Source: Brachionus koreanus (lineage: Eukaryota; Rotifera; Eurotatoria; Ploima; Brachionidae). From it: a stretch of DNA of 64,000 nt. This document shows positions 24,701 through 36,518 of this stretch, one piece after another (position 1 is the stretch's first letter; the number at the start of each line of letters is the position of its first letter). The notes under the pieces were generated by a model that was not told the DNA's origin, did no database searches, and was given only the letters and a program-made list of their open reading frames with translations. A program made the translations under genes and the position numbers. The stretch lies in contig PJRA01000313.1 of NCBI GenBank assembly GCA_016987375.1, positions 3,260,361 through 3,324,360 of the forward strand, given 5' to 3'.

Positions 24701-27254
24701 ATGGAATCTAACGATTGTTCAGACAAAAATGAAACTGATTATGATCCAAGTTGGTTAAAAGGTACGTCTGCTGAAAAATTACTCAAATACGAGTCGAGTA
24801 GCCAGAAAAATTTTTCCCATCCTGTTTATAAAAAACTTTCCAAGATAAATGGAAAAATAAACGACATGTCTCTTGAAAATTTGATAGACTCATTGAACGA
24901 GCTAAAACTGGATTCTAGGTTGTTGTCTGGTTTTATCTTTTTATTTGATTCGACTTGTTTTTAAATTTATTTAGAGGAAAAAAAGAAGTTTTGGTTAAAA
25001 GACTAAAAAGTTATTATAAAGAAAGCAATGTGCAAGCGGCTAAATGTAAATTTGATTTCATTGGAGTTATTGACTTCGAAGCGACTTGTACAGAAGTTCA
25101 AAATAAAAACTATCCTCATGAGATTATCGAATTTCCCGTTGTTTTAATTGACATGAAAACGCTCACAATTGTAATATTAAGAATAAATATTTTTTCTAGA
25201 AACGATTTTTTTTTCATAGGTTGATCATTTTAGTTCATACTGTAAACCAATTATTAATCCAAAACTTTCTGGCTTTTGCACTCAACTAACAGGAATAACA
25301 CAGGTATTTAAATATTTATGCATTTTGTCTTAAATTGGTCCATTTTTTGTTGCCTTAATAAAAATTAATAAAAAAATTTATTGTATAATTTTGAGCCCGA
25401 AATTTAATGCTAAGATAAAATAGTTTTTTAAAGATATTTTATTTTTTAAATAATTTTTAGAAAATAGCATTCTTTGAGATGAGTTTTAAAAAGAATAAAA
25501 AAAATGAAACAAACTGAACCAAACAAAGAAAAAGATATAACAATATAATATTATTAAAAAAATATTTTGTTGCAATTAGACCAGGAAAATAATTTTTTTC
25601 GATTCATTTAAAGCTCGAAATTGGATGAAAAAACAGTCCTTTATCTATTAAAAAATAGCAAAAAATTGCAACGGGCCTAAACCATTCTTTGCTTACAATC
25701 AATTAATAGAGATTGTCATAAAAATAATTAGCTTTGTCATCTAAATCGGCTCTTTATTTAGTTAATTAAATAATAAAATTTTTAAGTCTAATTATTGTCT
25801 CATTTTGATTATTAATTTTTTTTTAAATTTTGATTTTTTTCTACCTTATCCAAAAAAAATCAGTCTAATTGGTAGGTCGCTAAGCCATTTCATTTTTTTG
25901 GTTATTATTATAGACCGCGATTATAGAAGCTTTTTTTCTTTAAAAAAAATGCACTAAACTTTTGGGTCAATAAAAAATTATCCAAGAGACTAAGACTTGC
26001 TTTCTCAATTTTCAGCAACTTATCGAATAATTTTCTCAAAAATTTATTAAATTTAATTTAATTTTTTTTTAATTTATTTAATTTTTAAAAAAATTCTAAA
26101 AAATAAAACAAATAAAAAAAATCAAAACTTATTTAAAAAAATTTAAAAATATATAAAAATGTGAACTCTATTAAAAAGATGATATGAGTTTTCTTCCGAG
26201 GCAACTTTCTGTTAAAAAACAAAAGCTGGTGTGTTAAATCTGTTATCAAGAATTATGCTTCTTCAAGAGATCTTTAACACTAGAAGCACCAAGTATTTTT
26301 TCACGTTTTTTTAATTTGAAATTATTTTATAATAAAAACTATAACAATTTTATTAAGTAATATTATTTTTAAAGAAAATTTTAAAATCTACATAAATCAA
26401 AAAAGATATATTTATTTCAAAAATCCATTCAAAAGATACGAGTATTCAAAAAATTTTAAAACGAGTCATTTTGACTCGTTTGGTGCTTCTAGTATTAATT
26501 GTAATTTTTATAGTAAACGTTTTGATAGTGAAAAACTCAAATATACAATTATTTACAATTGTATATCCTTTTTGATTCAAATAGATAGATAATTAATAAA
26601 AATATAAAAATTCATTTATTTACAGAAACTTTCCTAACCTAAAAACTTAAAAAAAAAAGGCCAATTTTGGTCGCCTCTGATTATTATAGCCTAAAAATAG
26701 AGGGTTAATTGCTCACAAAAGCAAAAAATTTTTTATTATTTTCTAATTCGACATTGTTAGGATAAAGTAGACGAAGCCGAAGATTTCAAATCTGTGCTAA
26801 AAAAAGTAGACGAATGGATTGAAGCACATGAACTAGGAAATAAATTTAAATTTGCAATAGCTACAGATGGGTAAATTTTTTTAGAATAAAATTTTTAATA
26901 ATATTTTCTTTATTGAATTTAAGACCATGGGACATGCAGAATTTTTTAAATTTGCAATGTTCCCATTCCAGCATTCCGTATCCACGCTGGGCCAAAAAAT
27001 GGATCGATGTAAGAAAATTGTTCTCAAATTGGCTTGGAGTGCGACGTTGTAACATAGGCAAAATGCTTGCATACTATGATTTGGAATTCGAGGGAAATTT
27101 ACACTGTGGACTTGATGATGCTCGAAATATAGCAAGAATTCTCATTTGTCTAGCTAAGGACGGATGTGAAATAAATGTCAATGATCATTTGAAAAATTGT
27201 CTGACTCAAATTAATAAAAAAAGTGAAGAGACTACACTTGAGCAAACTCTATAA
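24701..27254 (+). CDS. ERI1: 3'-5' exoribonuclease ERI1 (3'hExo)
   Basis: DEDDh exonuclease that trims histone mRNA stem-loops, 5.8S rRNA and small RNAs. Five exons: 24701-24918, 24975-25170, 25220-25303, 26761-26870, 26924-27254, in phase, 312 aa (human about 349). A SAP domain lies around residues 52-85 (MSLENLIDSLNELKLDSRG, then LVKRLKSYYK). The nuclease domain has DFEATC (first Asp/Glu pair), the family block VDHFSSYCKP..LSGFCTQLTGIT, ATDGPWDMQNFL (second Asp), and HCGLDDARNIARI with the catalytic His and Asp. All catalytic residues are present. Intron 3 is 1.46 kb and contains the MITE at 26274-26498. Confidence 0.96.
26274..26498. mobile_element. TTAA-flanked MITE, second family
   Basis: A 225-bp element in ERI1 intron 3. 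The left end is TTAACACTAGAAGCACCAA and the right end, reverse-complemented, TTAATACTAGAAGCACCAA, both on TTAA. Next to the right end is the small palindrome ACGAGTCATTTTGACTCGT. The first bases (TTAACACT) are like the other TTAA family but the rest of the terminus differs, so this is a separate piggyBac-type family. No open frame. Confidence 0.8.
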
Positions 27255-27421
27255 TTTTTATAAGCATACATTAATTTTTGATTGAATAAACAATTTTTAA
27301 AATTAGCTTATAAATTATTTCATATTATACCGCGATTGTTTCCATGGGAACTACGATTTCAACACAAAATTTACATTTTGAGATTAGAGTTAGAAACAAG
27401 TAATTTTTTGCTTGATTAGAG

Positions 27422-30400
27422 ATGTTCTCGGTCAAGTTTCCAAAACTCAACAATGAAGATAAAGCTATATATAATGCTAAAAATTTAAATAAAACTATCC
27501 AGGAAGCGACCAAAGATCAAGAACAGCGTACTGCTATTTTAGAAGCTATTAAAATAGGATATCTATTGTATCCTTCTCGAGATCTCATTTGGGACATTTT
27601 TAAAAAACAGACCGACTACGATGAAAAACGATGCCGAAAACTTGTGCGAAAGAGTAAGCGCTCTAAACTTTTGATTACCGAGTCATTCGAAAACGATTAT
27701 TCCAAAATATATTTTCTAAATATGTACAAAATTCCTGTGTTCGAAATTGGTGATTTGTTTATTTGCAGGAATATTCGAATTCTGAATTTGAGCAATAATT
27801 TTCTAATGAACATTGAGCCGCTCGCAGATTGCATCAATTTAGTTAGACTGGACCTTCAAAATAATCAAGTAAAAATTTGAATTTTTATTTTCAAAAAAAA
27901 TTAAAGAACATCGCTAAAATTAAAAATATTAAATTTTAAAAATTAAAAGCTATCCAAATTGCCAAATGAAGAATTTTGGTCACGGATGTATCAACTAAAA
28001 ATTCTTTTCTTGCATAACAATCATTTGGGAAAGCTAGAGTATCTAAAATATTTGTCTTATTGTCCTTCTTTAGAATTGTTGACAATGTATGACTCGCCAA
28101 TTAGTTTGAAGCATAATTACAGGCATCACGCTGTTAACTCCATTGTAACACTAAAAGTAAATTAAACAAAATAAAAACAAGATTAATTATAAAAATTTTT
28201 ATTTAAGGCTCTTGATTTTTATGTCATATCAGATGAAGAAATAATAGAAGAAGCCGTTTTTAAAAATTCATTTTCTGCTTGCTCCGAAAACTTTAAAATT
28301 GATTTATCAATTACAAGTCATGTAATTTTTTGCCAAAAAAGTTCTTGGAAGATTTCTTTTAAAATTATTTAACAAAGGAAAATTCGTATCCTGCTGAAAT
28401 GGCCGCAAGTTACTTATTAATAAGAAAAATAAATCAAATATTGGCCAAATTTAGTCCTGTGATCATAATTCAACGATACATAAGGGGTTTTTTAACAAGA
28501 CAAGCTTTATTTAGAACAAATATTCAGCGAAAAGTGTAAGTTTTTTTGAATTAAATTTTTTTTCAGCTTTTGTGAAATTTAGTACAATAAAACAGAACAA
28601 AATATTAAAAAATGATGTAATTTTTTTCTAAAGACTCAAAAAGACATCATGGTGCAGCAGTCATTATTGCATGTTGCAACATTACTTGTAGTAGTATTAG
28701 TTAATACTGCGACCCTTAGGTTAAAGCTTTTTTGAAGCTATGGCAGTAAATTCAACTGTTTCCTGAGCCATTTGTCAAGATTATTATTGAAGTTGTTTAT
28801 TGATATAGAATTAAATGATGTGATGAGGTAAACTATTCCAGACATTAACTACTCGGCTAGTCAAAAAATGATAACGTTGCATGCAGTTTTTCACTTCTTC
28901 CCTAACAATACATTTATTATGTATTTCATTACATTTTCATACATTTTATTAAAAATACTTTTTTTTTGACTTTTACAAAAGTCTGTTCAAATACAAACAA
29001 AACGAAATTTTTTTTTATTTTGAAATTAGTGGACTAAAATAAAATATTTAAAAAAATTGCTGTAAAAAAGTTCAACATACTTTGTTGCACTATTTATAAT
29101 TAAAATACTTTTTCTTATGCAAAATCAGACAAAAAGTAAAACATCAAAAATATTTTAATTGATTATTAATTTTATTTCCCAAAAAAAATTTTAATAATAA
29201 TAGTTAATATTCTATGGACAAGTTTAGCTTAATTAAACTGACAAAGCAGAAAGACTAACGCAATCCCGCTGTAGTAGACTTTTCGTTTTTTTTTGTTTCT
29301 ATCCGCATTGTCCAGTCTGTTTTTGAACTGATTGGCCGAACTTGCTGTGACAACCGACGTTGGCAGCACATTCTAATTGTTCATTATTCTTTTTGATAAA
29401 AAGTTTCGTCTTGCTTCACATTTTTAATTTCAGATAAAAAAGAGGTAGCAAATAATATTGTAGTTTTTGGAAGTTTTTTTTTAACATTTTGTTCTAGTAA
29501 ATATTAATTTTTCAAAACCAAAGAATTTTTTTTTTGTTCATATTACCGCAAATTTAACAAAATTTCTTGAGCGCATTTTGTAAAGGTTTTAAACATTATC
29601 TGACTTTATTAACTAAATAAGTAATTAGCTTTTAAAGCATTAATTTATGTTCTATTATGTATCAAATTTCACAAAACAATTTTTTTACAAGTTTAACATT
29701 TTTGACTTTTTTAGTCAAGCAGCGATCAGAATTCAAAGATGGTGGCGTAATATCAAAAAATATAAAGTAAAACGCAAGCGAAAAAACTTGATCAAATTGG
29801 GTTCAGTTGAAAATTCAGATATACAAAATGCAAATACTGAATCTTTTGCAACAGACTACAAGTTAAAAAAAAAGGTAGATAAAATATAAATAAAAAATTG
29901 AAGCTAATTCTTTATTTGAGAGAAATCAAACTGAGAAAATTTAAAAAGTTAAAATTTAATCTAAGGCCAGTTCAAAATATTATATAATTTTTAATTTTCA
30001 CTTTGTGAGTTTTAATTCTAATTTAATTTATGTGGTGATTCTAAATAAATTTAAATAAACAAAATATTTAAATTTTGAACTATGTATTAAAAAATTAGAC
30101 TTTTTAATTGATTAACTTTTGAAGCATTTAATTAAATATTTACAGAAAGATTAATATTATTATCTGATTATTGCAACTACAATCCTTTTGAAGAATTTAT
30201 TTACTATTTTTAATTTTCTGATATTTTATAGAAAAAATTTATTATAAATCTCATTTTCTTTATTTTTTTTAGTATTTCGAAAATAGCCTTGTGTTAAAAA
30301 AATAGCAGAATAAAGAAAAAAAATACAACTTCTTTTACCAATAAAGCTTATTCAAGCTATTGTAGTTAATTTTTCTATAACACTTATTTTTAGTAAATGA

Positions 30401-33400
30401 AGTGAGAATTTTTGGTAAATTTTCGAAATTTAACTAAAATAGGGTAAAATTTTAAAAACTTTAGTTTTAATTAATCTATAAATAATAGACCTTTTTTTGT
30501 TAATTTTTACATTCAAGGATTTTTCGGAAATAAAGGTTTAACTGTGAAATATTGGGTTCAATATTTATATTTGACACTTCAAAAACCCAAAAAATCTCAG
30601 TATAACAAAAAACTGTGGAAAATATGGTAAAAAAACGCGATTTAAACAGCATTTTTTTTAAAAATTAATTTTGAAAAATTGTATCATATCAAGGTTTCGT
30701 CATTAAGTTCATCAGTTATGATCAGATATTCTTTAAATTATTTGTTTAACTTCATAGTCTTAAGTGTATTCATATAAGTGTTTATGAATTTTTAAAAATT
30801 TCAAGGCTACTCAACATGATAGTTTTTATAAAAGTCTAATCAGCACTTCATTTATTTAGTTTGCAAAAAAATCTTTTTGTAAAGATAATTAAAAAATTAG
30901 TTGATTTGAAAAATCAAACATTTTCACCATTAAGTTAAATTTTTATAATTTAAATTTTAATAAATTCTATAATTGATATTATTGTTTATTGAAAAGTTGA
31001 ATGTACCAAATTTCAATATCAATGATCACAAAAATATTCATCGATCTTGAAAAAAATATTTTTCATTTAAAATTTTTTCTATCTTTCTCATTCTATTTTC
31101 TACAAATTCTGAGGCGATTTATTATAGATCAGAGTCTTAAAAGACAATGATGAGGTGAAACAAAATATACCTTGCTTCAAATTCAGAGTTGATCAAAAGA
31201 AATGTCTAACTTGACTTATTTTAAGCTCAGGCCAAAGTTTACTGTTGACTTTGAAGTTATTTTAAGCTCTTTTCATTAGTGTGTTTCTACGCATAAGAAT
31301 TTTTTAAAAATATAGACAGTTTTAAGCTGAAAGAGTTTGAGACGATTTGAAATGTTTAAATTTTTCAAAATTTAACAAAGATATGAATTTTTACAGCATC
31401 TTTTATAAAAAAATTAATTTATTTACTCAATAATATCAACTTTTGTTTAAATTAATATGTTAAAAAGGGGCATAATACAATAGCTTTATTAAACTTTTGG
31501 TTTTTTAAAATGATCTTATATATTATTCCACATTTTTCTTTTCATTTTTTAAATATTTTTTTTTTGTATTTTTTACAAAATAAAAGAACATTTTTTACTA
31601 AATTTTATTTTCTTCTAGAAAATTAATTAATTATTTAAGATATCAGTTAACATTTTTTATTTATATCAGTTTGATTTTTACTTAACATGAAAAAACATTT
31701 TTACCCCAAAAATCCCAAGTCCAAATGACCAACTCTGTTAAAATTGATGACTGAAACTTAAATAATAAATCGGATTGTTTAAAAAAAATGATAAATTTTA
31801 GCCAAAGTATTAGCAATTTAAAAATTAGCCGATTAAAATAAAAATTTGTTGTAATCCTTAGTTAATTTTTTAAATTTCAATTTTTTTGAATTGGTAAACT
31901 TTTTATGTTTAAATAAAAGATAAATTTAAAATTTTCAATTTGGGATAAAACTTATCCATTTTTGGCCTTAGAATTTGTTAGTTTTAAAAAAATAAGAAAT
32001 GTAAAAATAAGATAAAGTTAGATTATTAAATCCAGACGTCTTTTAATTATCGAAAAAACTTTGATTCAATTTGGTTGTTGTATCTTTTTAAAAATAACAC
32101 ATTTCTAATTTTCATCTTTAAAATTAATTTGCTTAAATCATAAATAAATGAATAACAAGAAATTTTTGATATTTTATTTAATAATGGTTAAATTTTAAAT
32201 ATTTTAACTAAAAGGATACAAAAAGAAACAATACGCCTATTTCAGCTTATCAATCAAGACGAAATCTGTTCATAGACATCGAAAAGCTTAATGAAATTCG
32301 AAATTCGACCATTGGAAGTTCAAATTTTGATTCAAGTCGAAAATTTCCATCTTTAAATCAAAAGCAAGCAGATCATAAAAGTCTTAGATCTGATCAATTA
32401 AGTTTTAGAGAAGAATTGATGAAAACCCTATTTAAAGATACTAGTTTGGATTCAAAAAAATTAATTCAAATCAGTCAATTGATTACTGACATGAGCGAAA
32501 CTATTGATCCTGAAAAGATGCCTGAAGACCTTAATTACGAATATATCAATTTTGTTATAGATCAAATAAGTAAAAAGTTAAATAGGAGCAAAGAGACCAG
32601 CATTAGTGATACATATAGTTATGATGAAGAATTTGATGAAAAATATCGACTTCCAATTTTAAAAGCCAATAAAACAATATTGAAACCAAAAGATGAATAC
32701 ATAGATGATTTTATTAAGGATAAAGTAAGGGACATAAATGCTATTAAAACATTAAATATCGACAGTCACAAAAAAATAAATGAAATCAAGCGAGTCAATA
32801 AAGTAGAACCAGAAGAGTTTTTGACAAATGATCAAAGATTTTTTCAAAAAATATACGGAAACATGACTATTGGATGTCTGAGAGCTGTTGATAAGGCGTA
32901 CGATGAGCGCAATTTGAACGACAGGAAATTAAGCTTACAGAATAAATGCGAAGAAGCGAAAAAATGGGAAAAAACCTCTCGTAAAAGCATAAACCAATAC
33001 AAAGAAGAACGAAATAAAGAAATTGTCGAGAATTCACGCAGAGAAAATTTTATTAAAGATGAAGCTAGGAAAAAAGCAGATAAAAAGCTCGAAGAAGCTC
33101 AGAAACAAGTGAAAAGTAAACGTGAAAATATGATTAATTTTAAGAAAAATAGGCGCCATGACATTCTATTAGCAATTGAATTTAGTAAACAGCATATTAG
33201 TGTTTCAAAAGCCTTACAAAGACACGAATTTATACTTAAAAAAGAAAGTACTATGAATCAAAAATCTAATTTTGTTCTAGATTATAGAACTGATTTGGAA
33301 AGTCAGGCTGACTTAGTTAGAAAATACGTTCATCAGCGTACCAATATGAGACAACTACAATCAGTAAATGAAAAAACAATATTTGAAAATAAAATAAAAA

Positions 33401-33636
33401 ATGAAAAAGAATTGCATTTAGAACAAGCTAAAAAGAGAGTTAATCTCTTAAAATCAGTTGAACCATTGAAGCTAAGGCCATTATCTATTTGTAAATATAA
33501 ATTTGAGTCTCCAATTTTGAACAATACAGAATGCATTAGGCCAAACAGTGTTGATACTGATTGTCCAAATAGAAATCAAACAGCTTTTATGGATCGTTTA
33601 AAAACAAATGATGAACCGTTTAAGTTTGTGAATTGA
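27422..33636 (+). CDS. LRRIQ3: Leucine-rich-repeat and IQ-motif protein, LRRIQ3-like
   Basis: Probably an axonemal or sperm-associated, calmodulin-binding protein; the family is poorly characterised. Six exons: 27422-27868, 27950-28156, 28208-28321, 28378-28535, 29715-29874, 32215-33636, in phase, 835 aa. After about 120 N-terminal residues come leucine-rich repeats (IRILNLSNNFLMNIEPLADC, LVRLDLQNNQLSKLP, LKILFLHNNHLGKLEYLKYL), then the family-typical ALDFYVISDEEIIEEA. Two IQ motifs follow: IIIQRYIRGFLTRQ and AIRIQRWWRNIKKYK. Exon 6 codes about 470 residues, largely a charged coiled coil. Introns 4 and 5 are long, and intron 4 holds two LINE remnants. It starts 167 bp after ERI1 on the same strand. 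Confidence 0.75.
28740..28905 (-). mobile_element. LINE ORF2 C-terminal remnant (type A), copy 1
   Basis: The minus strand reads NCMQRYHFLTSRVVNVWNSL, the conserved end of many LINE ORF2 proteins. After a frame break comes SISINNFNNNLDKWLRKQ, matching the usual S.N.FK.RLDK tail. It lies in LRRIQ3 intron 4. It is broken by at least one frameshift and a stop. Confidence 0.7.
29228..29420 (-). mobile_element. LINE 3' end remnant (type A), copy 2
   Basis: The minus strand reads NVLPTSVVTASSANQFKNRL, then DNADRNKKKRKVYYSGIALV and a stop. Downstream the DNA continues as TAACTATTATTATTA, a microsatellite-type 3' tail. The last 100 bp match the sequence at 35543-35660 on the plus strand at high identity. 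In LRRIQ3 intron 4. Confidence 0.7.
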
Positions 33637-33838
33637 CTAATTAAATCTAATTTTTTTAAAATAATAAAATAAAAAAAATAACTAAATAATTTATCCATTT
33701 TTTTTATTCGGATTAAGGAAAAAATAAAAACAATTTTCAATATTTAAATCAATTTGAATAAGTTTTATTTTTCTCGTAGCCAGTTTTCCTAAGATTAATA
33801 TCAAATCCTTTAATAATTTTCTTGATTATTATTATGTG

Positions 33839-36300
33839 TTATTTTTGTCTCGGATACTTGGAGTCAATGAATTTGAAAAAAACTTCATCAGGTACATTTT
33901 GACCTTCAACACAATCAATGGCTTGCTGTATTATTTTCGGACTAATTTCTAGAAATAAAATATTGAAATTAAATTCAGTAAAACAATTTGTGCTTTATTT
34001 TTTATTCATGTAAAAAAATTAATTTAATTTTTTAACACTAAAAGTATTGAATAAACTAAATTGTAACAGCTTTTTATGAGAAAAAATTTAAAATTTGAAA
34101 TGTTAACTTTTTGAATGATACTGGGTAATTTGGAAAAAAACCCAAATTTTTAATTATATGATATCTTTTTTAAAGATCTCGACGAGCTGAAACCAAAATT
34201 GTCAAAAATTTAGAAATTGGACCATTCAAAAGTTATATGAGCTTAAAGTCTAAATATGCTTATTACTTAAAATGACAGTATCTTGGTCATGCTAAAGCTT
34301 ATAAAATAATTTAATTCATATAACTTTTGAAAGAATGGTCCAATTTCAATTTATATAATATGAGATGTAATATTAAGATCGTGCATGGTTCAACTTTTCA
34401 AATTAAGTATTTAAATATAATTCAAAAGAGATAAATAAATAACTTGTTGGTAAATATTTTTAAAAAAGATTTTTTTTCTCTTTTGTTCCTTGTTTAACCT
34501 TGGTCACTTAACTTTTTTCTTTGGTAAAGCGACGGATTGACATTTTACAGAACGATTTTTAGACCCTTTGAAAAAAAGTTATTTCAATATAGATGTTTTG
34601 TTTTTTCTATTTTTCTTATATTTGTTATGAAATAAATAAAATAATTAATATNNNNNNNNNNNNNNNNNNNNNNNNNNNNNNNNNNNNNNNNNNNNNNNNN
34701 NNNNNNNNNNNNNNNNNNNNNNNNNNNNNNNNNNNNNNNNNNNNNNNNNNNNNNNNNNNNNNNNNNNNNNNNNNNNNNNNNNNNNNNNNNNNNNNNNNNN
34801 NNNNNNNNNNNNNNNNNNNNNNNNNNNNNNNNNNNNNNNNNNNNNNNNNNNNNNNNNNNNNNNNNNNNNNNNNNNNNNNNNNNNNNNNNNNNNNNNNNNN
34901 NNNNNNNNNNNNNNNNNNNNNNNNNNNNNNNNNNNNNNNNNNNNNNNNNNNNNNNNNNNNNNNNNNNNNNNNNNNNNNNNNNNNNNNNNNNNNNNNNNNN
35001 NNNNNNNNNNNNNNNNNNNNNNNNNNNNNNNNNNNNNNNNNNNNNNNNNNNNNNNNNNNNNNNNNNNNNNNNNNNNNNNNNNNNNNNNNNNNNNNNNNNN
35101 NNNNNNNNNNNNNNNNNNNNNNNNNNNNNNNNNNNNNNNNNNNNNNNNNNNNNNNNNNNNNNNNNNNNNNNNNNNNNNNNNNNNNNNNNNNNNNNNNNNN
35201 NNNNNNNNNNNNNNNNNNNNNNNNNNNNNNNNNNNNNNNNNNNNNNNNNNNNNNNNNNNNNNNNNNNNNNNNNNNNNNNNNNNNNNNNNNNNNNNNNNNN
35301 NNNNNNNNNNNNNNNNNNNNNNNNNNNNNNNNNNNNNNNNNNNNNNNNNNNNNNNNNNNNNNNNNNNNNNNNNNNNNNNNNNNNNNNNNNNNNNNNNNNN
35401 NNNNNNNNNNNNNNNNNNNNNNNNNNNNNNNNNNNNNNNNNNNNNNNNNNNNNNNNNNNNNNNNNNNNNNNNNNNNNNNNNNNNNNNNNNNNNNNNNNNN
35501 NNNNNNNNNNNNNNNNNNNNNNNNNNNNNNNNNNNNNNNNNNAGAAACAAAAAAAACGACAAGTCTACTATAGCGGGATTACGTTAGTTTTCCTGTTTTG
35601 TCAGTTTAGTTAAACTAAACTTGACCGTAGAATATTAACTATTATTATTATTATTATTATTATAGATACATTGCATATTTGAAATTTTTTTTAATTAAAA
35701 ATTGAAGCCTATAAGAGCTAAAAAAAACTATGTAAAATGAAGTTGCCTAGTTAATTAATTAATAATTAAGAATTGATCAAAAATTTTACTTTGAAATTTA
35801 CTTAAAATCAAAAAAGAAGCTTACAACAACTAACCAAATAAAAATAAAAAATTAACCTTGAAATTCTTCAAGCAAATTTTCATTAAAGTTTATATCATGT
35901 TGGTTGTTCACAGGTTTTGTTTCAATGGTTTTGGAAGCTTTTTATTTTTAAAAATTTTAAATTTTAGATAAAAATTTTTTCTAAATAAGTGTAAATTTTT
36001 TAAATTACTTTTCTGTTTTTTGACATTTTTGCTTTCATTAAACGTTCTCTTGTTGTTTTCTTCTTTTAAAAAATTGTTGCTTTTTGAATTTTTGAGTAAA
36101 TATTAATTTTACTAAAATTGATTTCTTGATAAAAAAGAGCAGGATTTGCTTCATTTTCAGGTGCAATATTTCTTTCGCTTGATAATTGCACACTGTTGTG
36201 AGAAGTTTCTTGTCCTTAAAAAGGTAATGGTGAATTTTTGGTTTAAATTTAGATTATATCTTCAGTAACTAGCAGACGAATTAATTTTTTTTCTTTCCAT
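33839..36300 (-). CDS. Uncharacterised 125-aa lysine-rich protein
   Basis: Not recognised. Five exons: 36300-36270, 36214-36113, 36062-36009, 35937-35857, 33948-33839. Every junction has GT/AG and the phases close exactly from ATG to stop, which is the main evidence for a real gene. The first 80 residues are polar and look disordered, with a basic patch ESKNVKKQKTSKTIETK. The last 40 look helical and folded: NFNENLLEEFQEISPKIIQQ, then AIDCVEGQNVPDEVFFKFID and a basic end. No signal peptide or membrane segment. The last intron is about 1.9 kb and holds the larger N gap plus a LINE 3' end. It is tail-to-tail with LRRIQ3, the stops being about 200 bp apart. Confidence 0.65.
34213..34347. repeat. 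Short inverted repeat in orphan gene intron
   Basis: Left arm 34213-34240 (GAAATTGGACCATTCAAAAG, continuing TTATATGA) and right arm 34316-34347 (TCATATAACTTTTGAAAGAA, continuing TGGTCCAATTTC) are inverted copies differing by a small indel. The loop is about 75 bp. It may be a tiny foldback element. Confidence 0.75.
34652..35542. other. Assembly gap (891 N)
   Basis: Run of N inside the last intron of the 125-aa orphan. The right flank is the 3' end of a LINE, so the missing sequence is probably more of that retrotransposon. Open frames drawn through the N run have no meaning. Confidence 0.9.
35543..35663 (+). mobile_element. LINE 3' end with (ATT)n tail (type A), copy 3
   Basis: Begins at the edge of the N gap with AGAAACAAAAAAAACGACAA, continues through AGTCTACTATAGCGGGATTA and TAACTATTATTATTATTATT. 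This is the same 3' end as the minus-strand copy at 29228-29420, with a longer (ATT)n tail. The tail and position imply a plus-strand insertion whose body is in the gap. Confidence 0.75.
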
Positions 36301-36518
36301 TTTGGTTGAAGAATTTTTCTCTAAAACCACTAGTTAATGTATTTTAAAATCTGAAAGATATTTGAAAAATATTCTTAAGTCTCATTAATTCATTTAAAAA
36401 ACTCACGAATTTATATATTTAAATTTTTGGCTATTAAAATTCTAAAAATTAGATCTAGAATTTGTTATTTTAAAGAATACTAAATTTTAAAAATATAATT
36501 AACGCTTATCATTAATTT

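Noticed and set aside
34593..35573. Open frames on both strands across the second N run
   Set aside because: Almost entirely N; the ends are intron and LINE 3' sequence.
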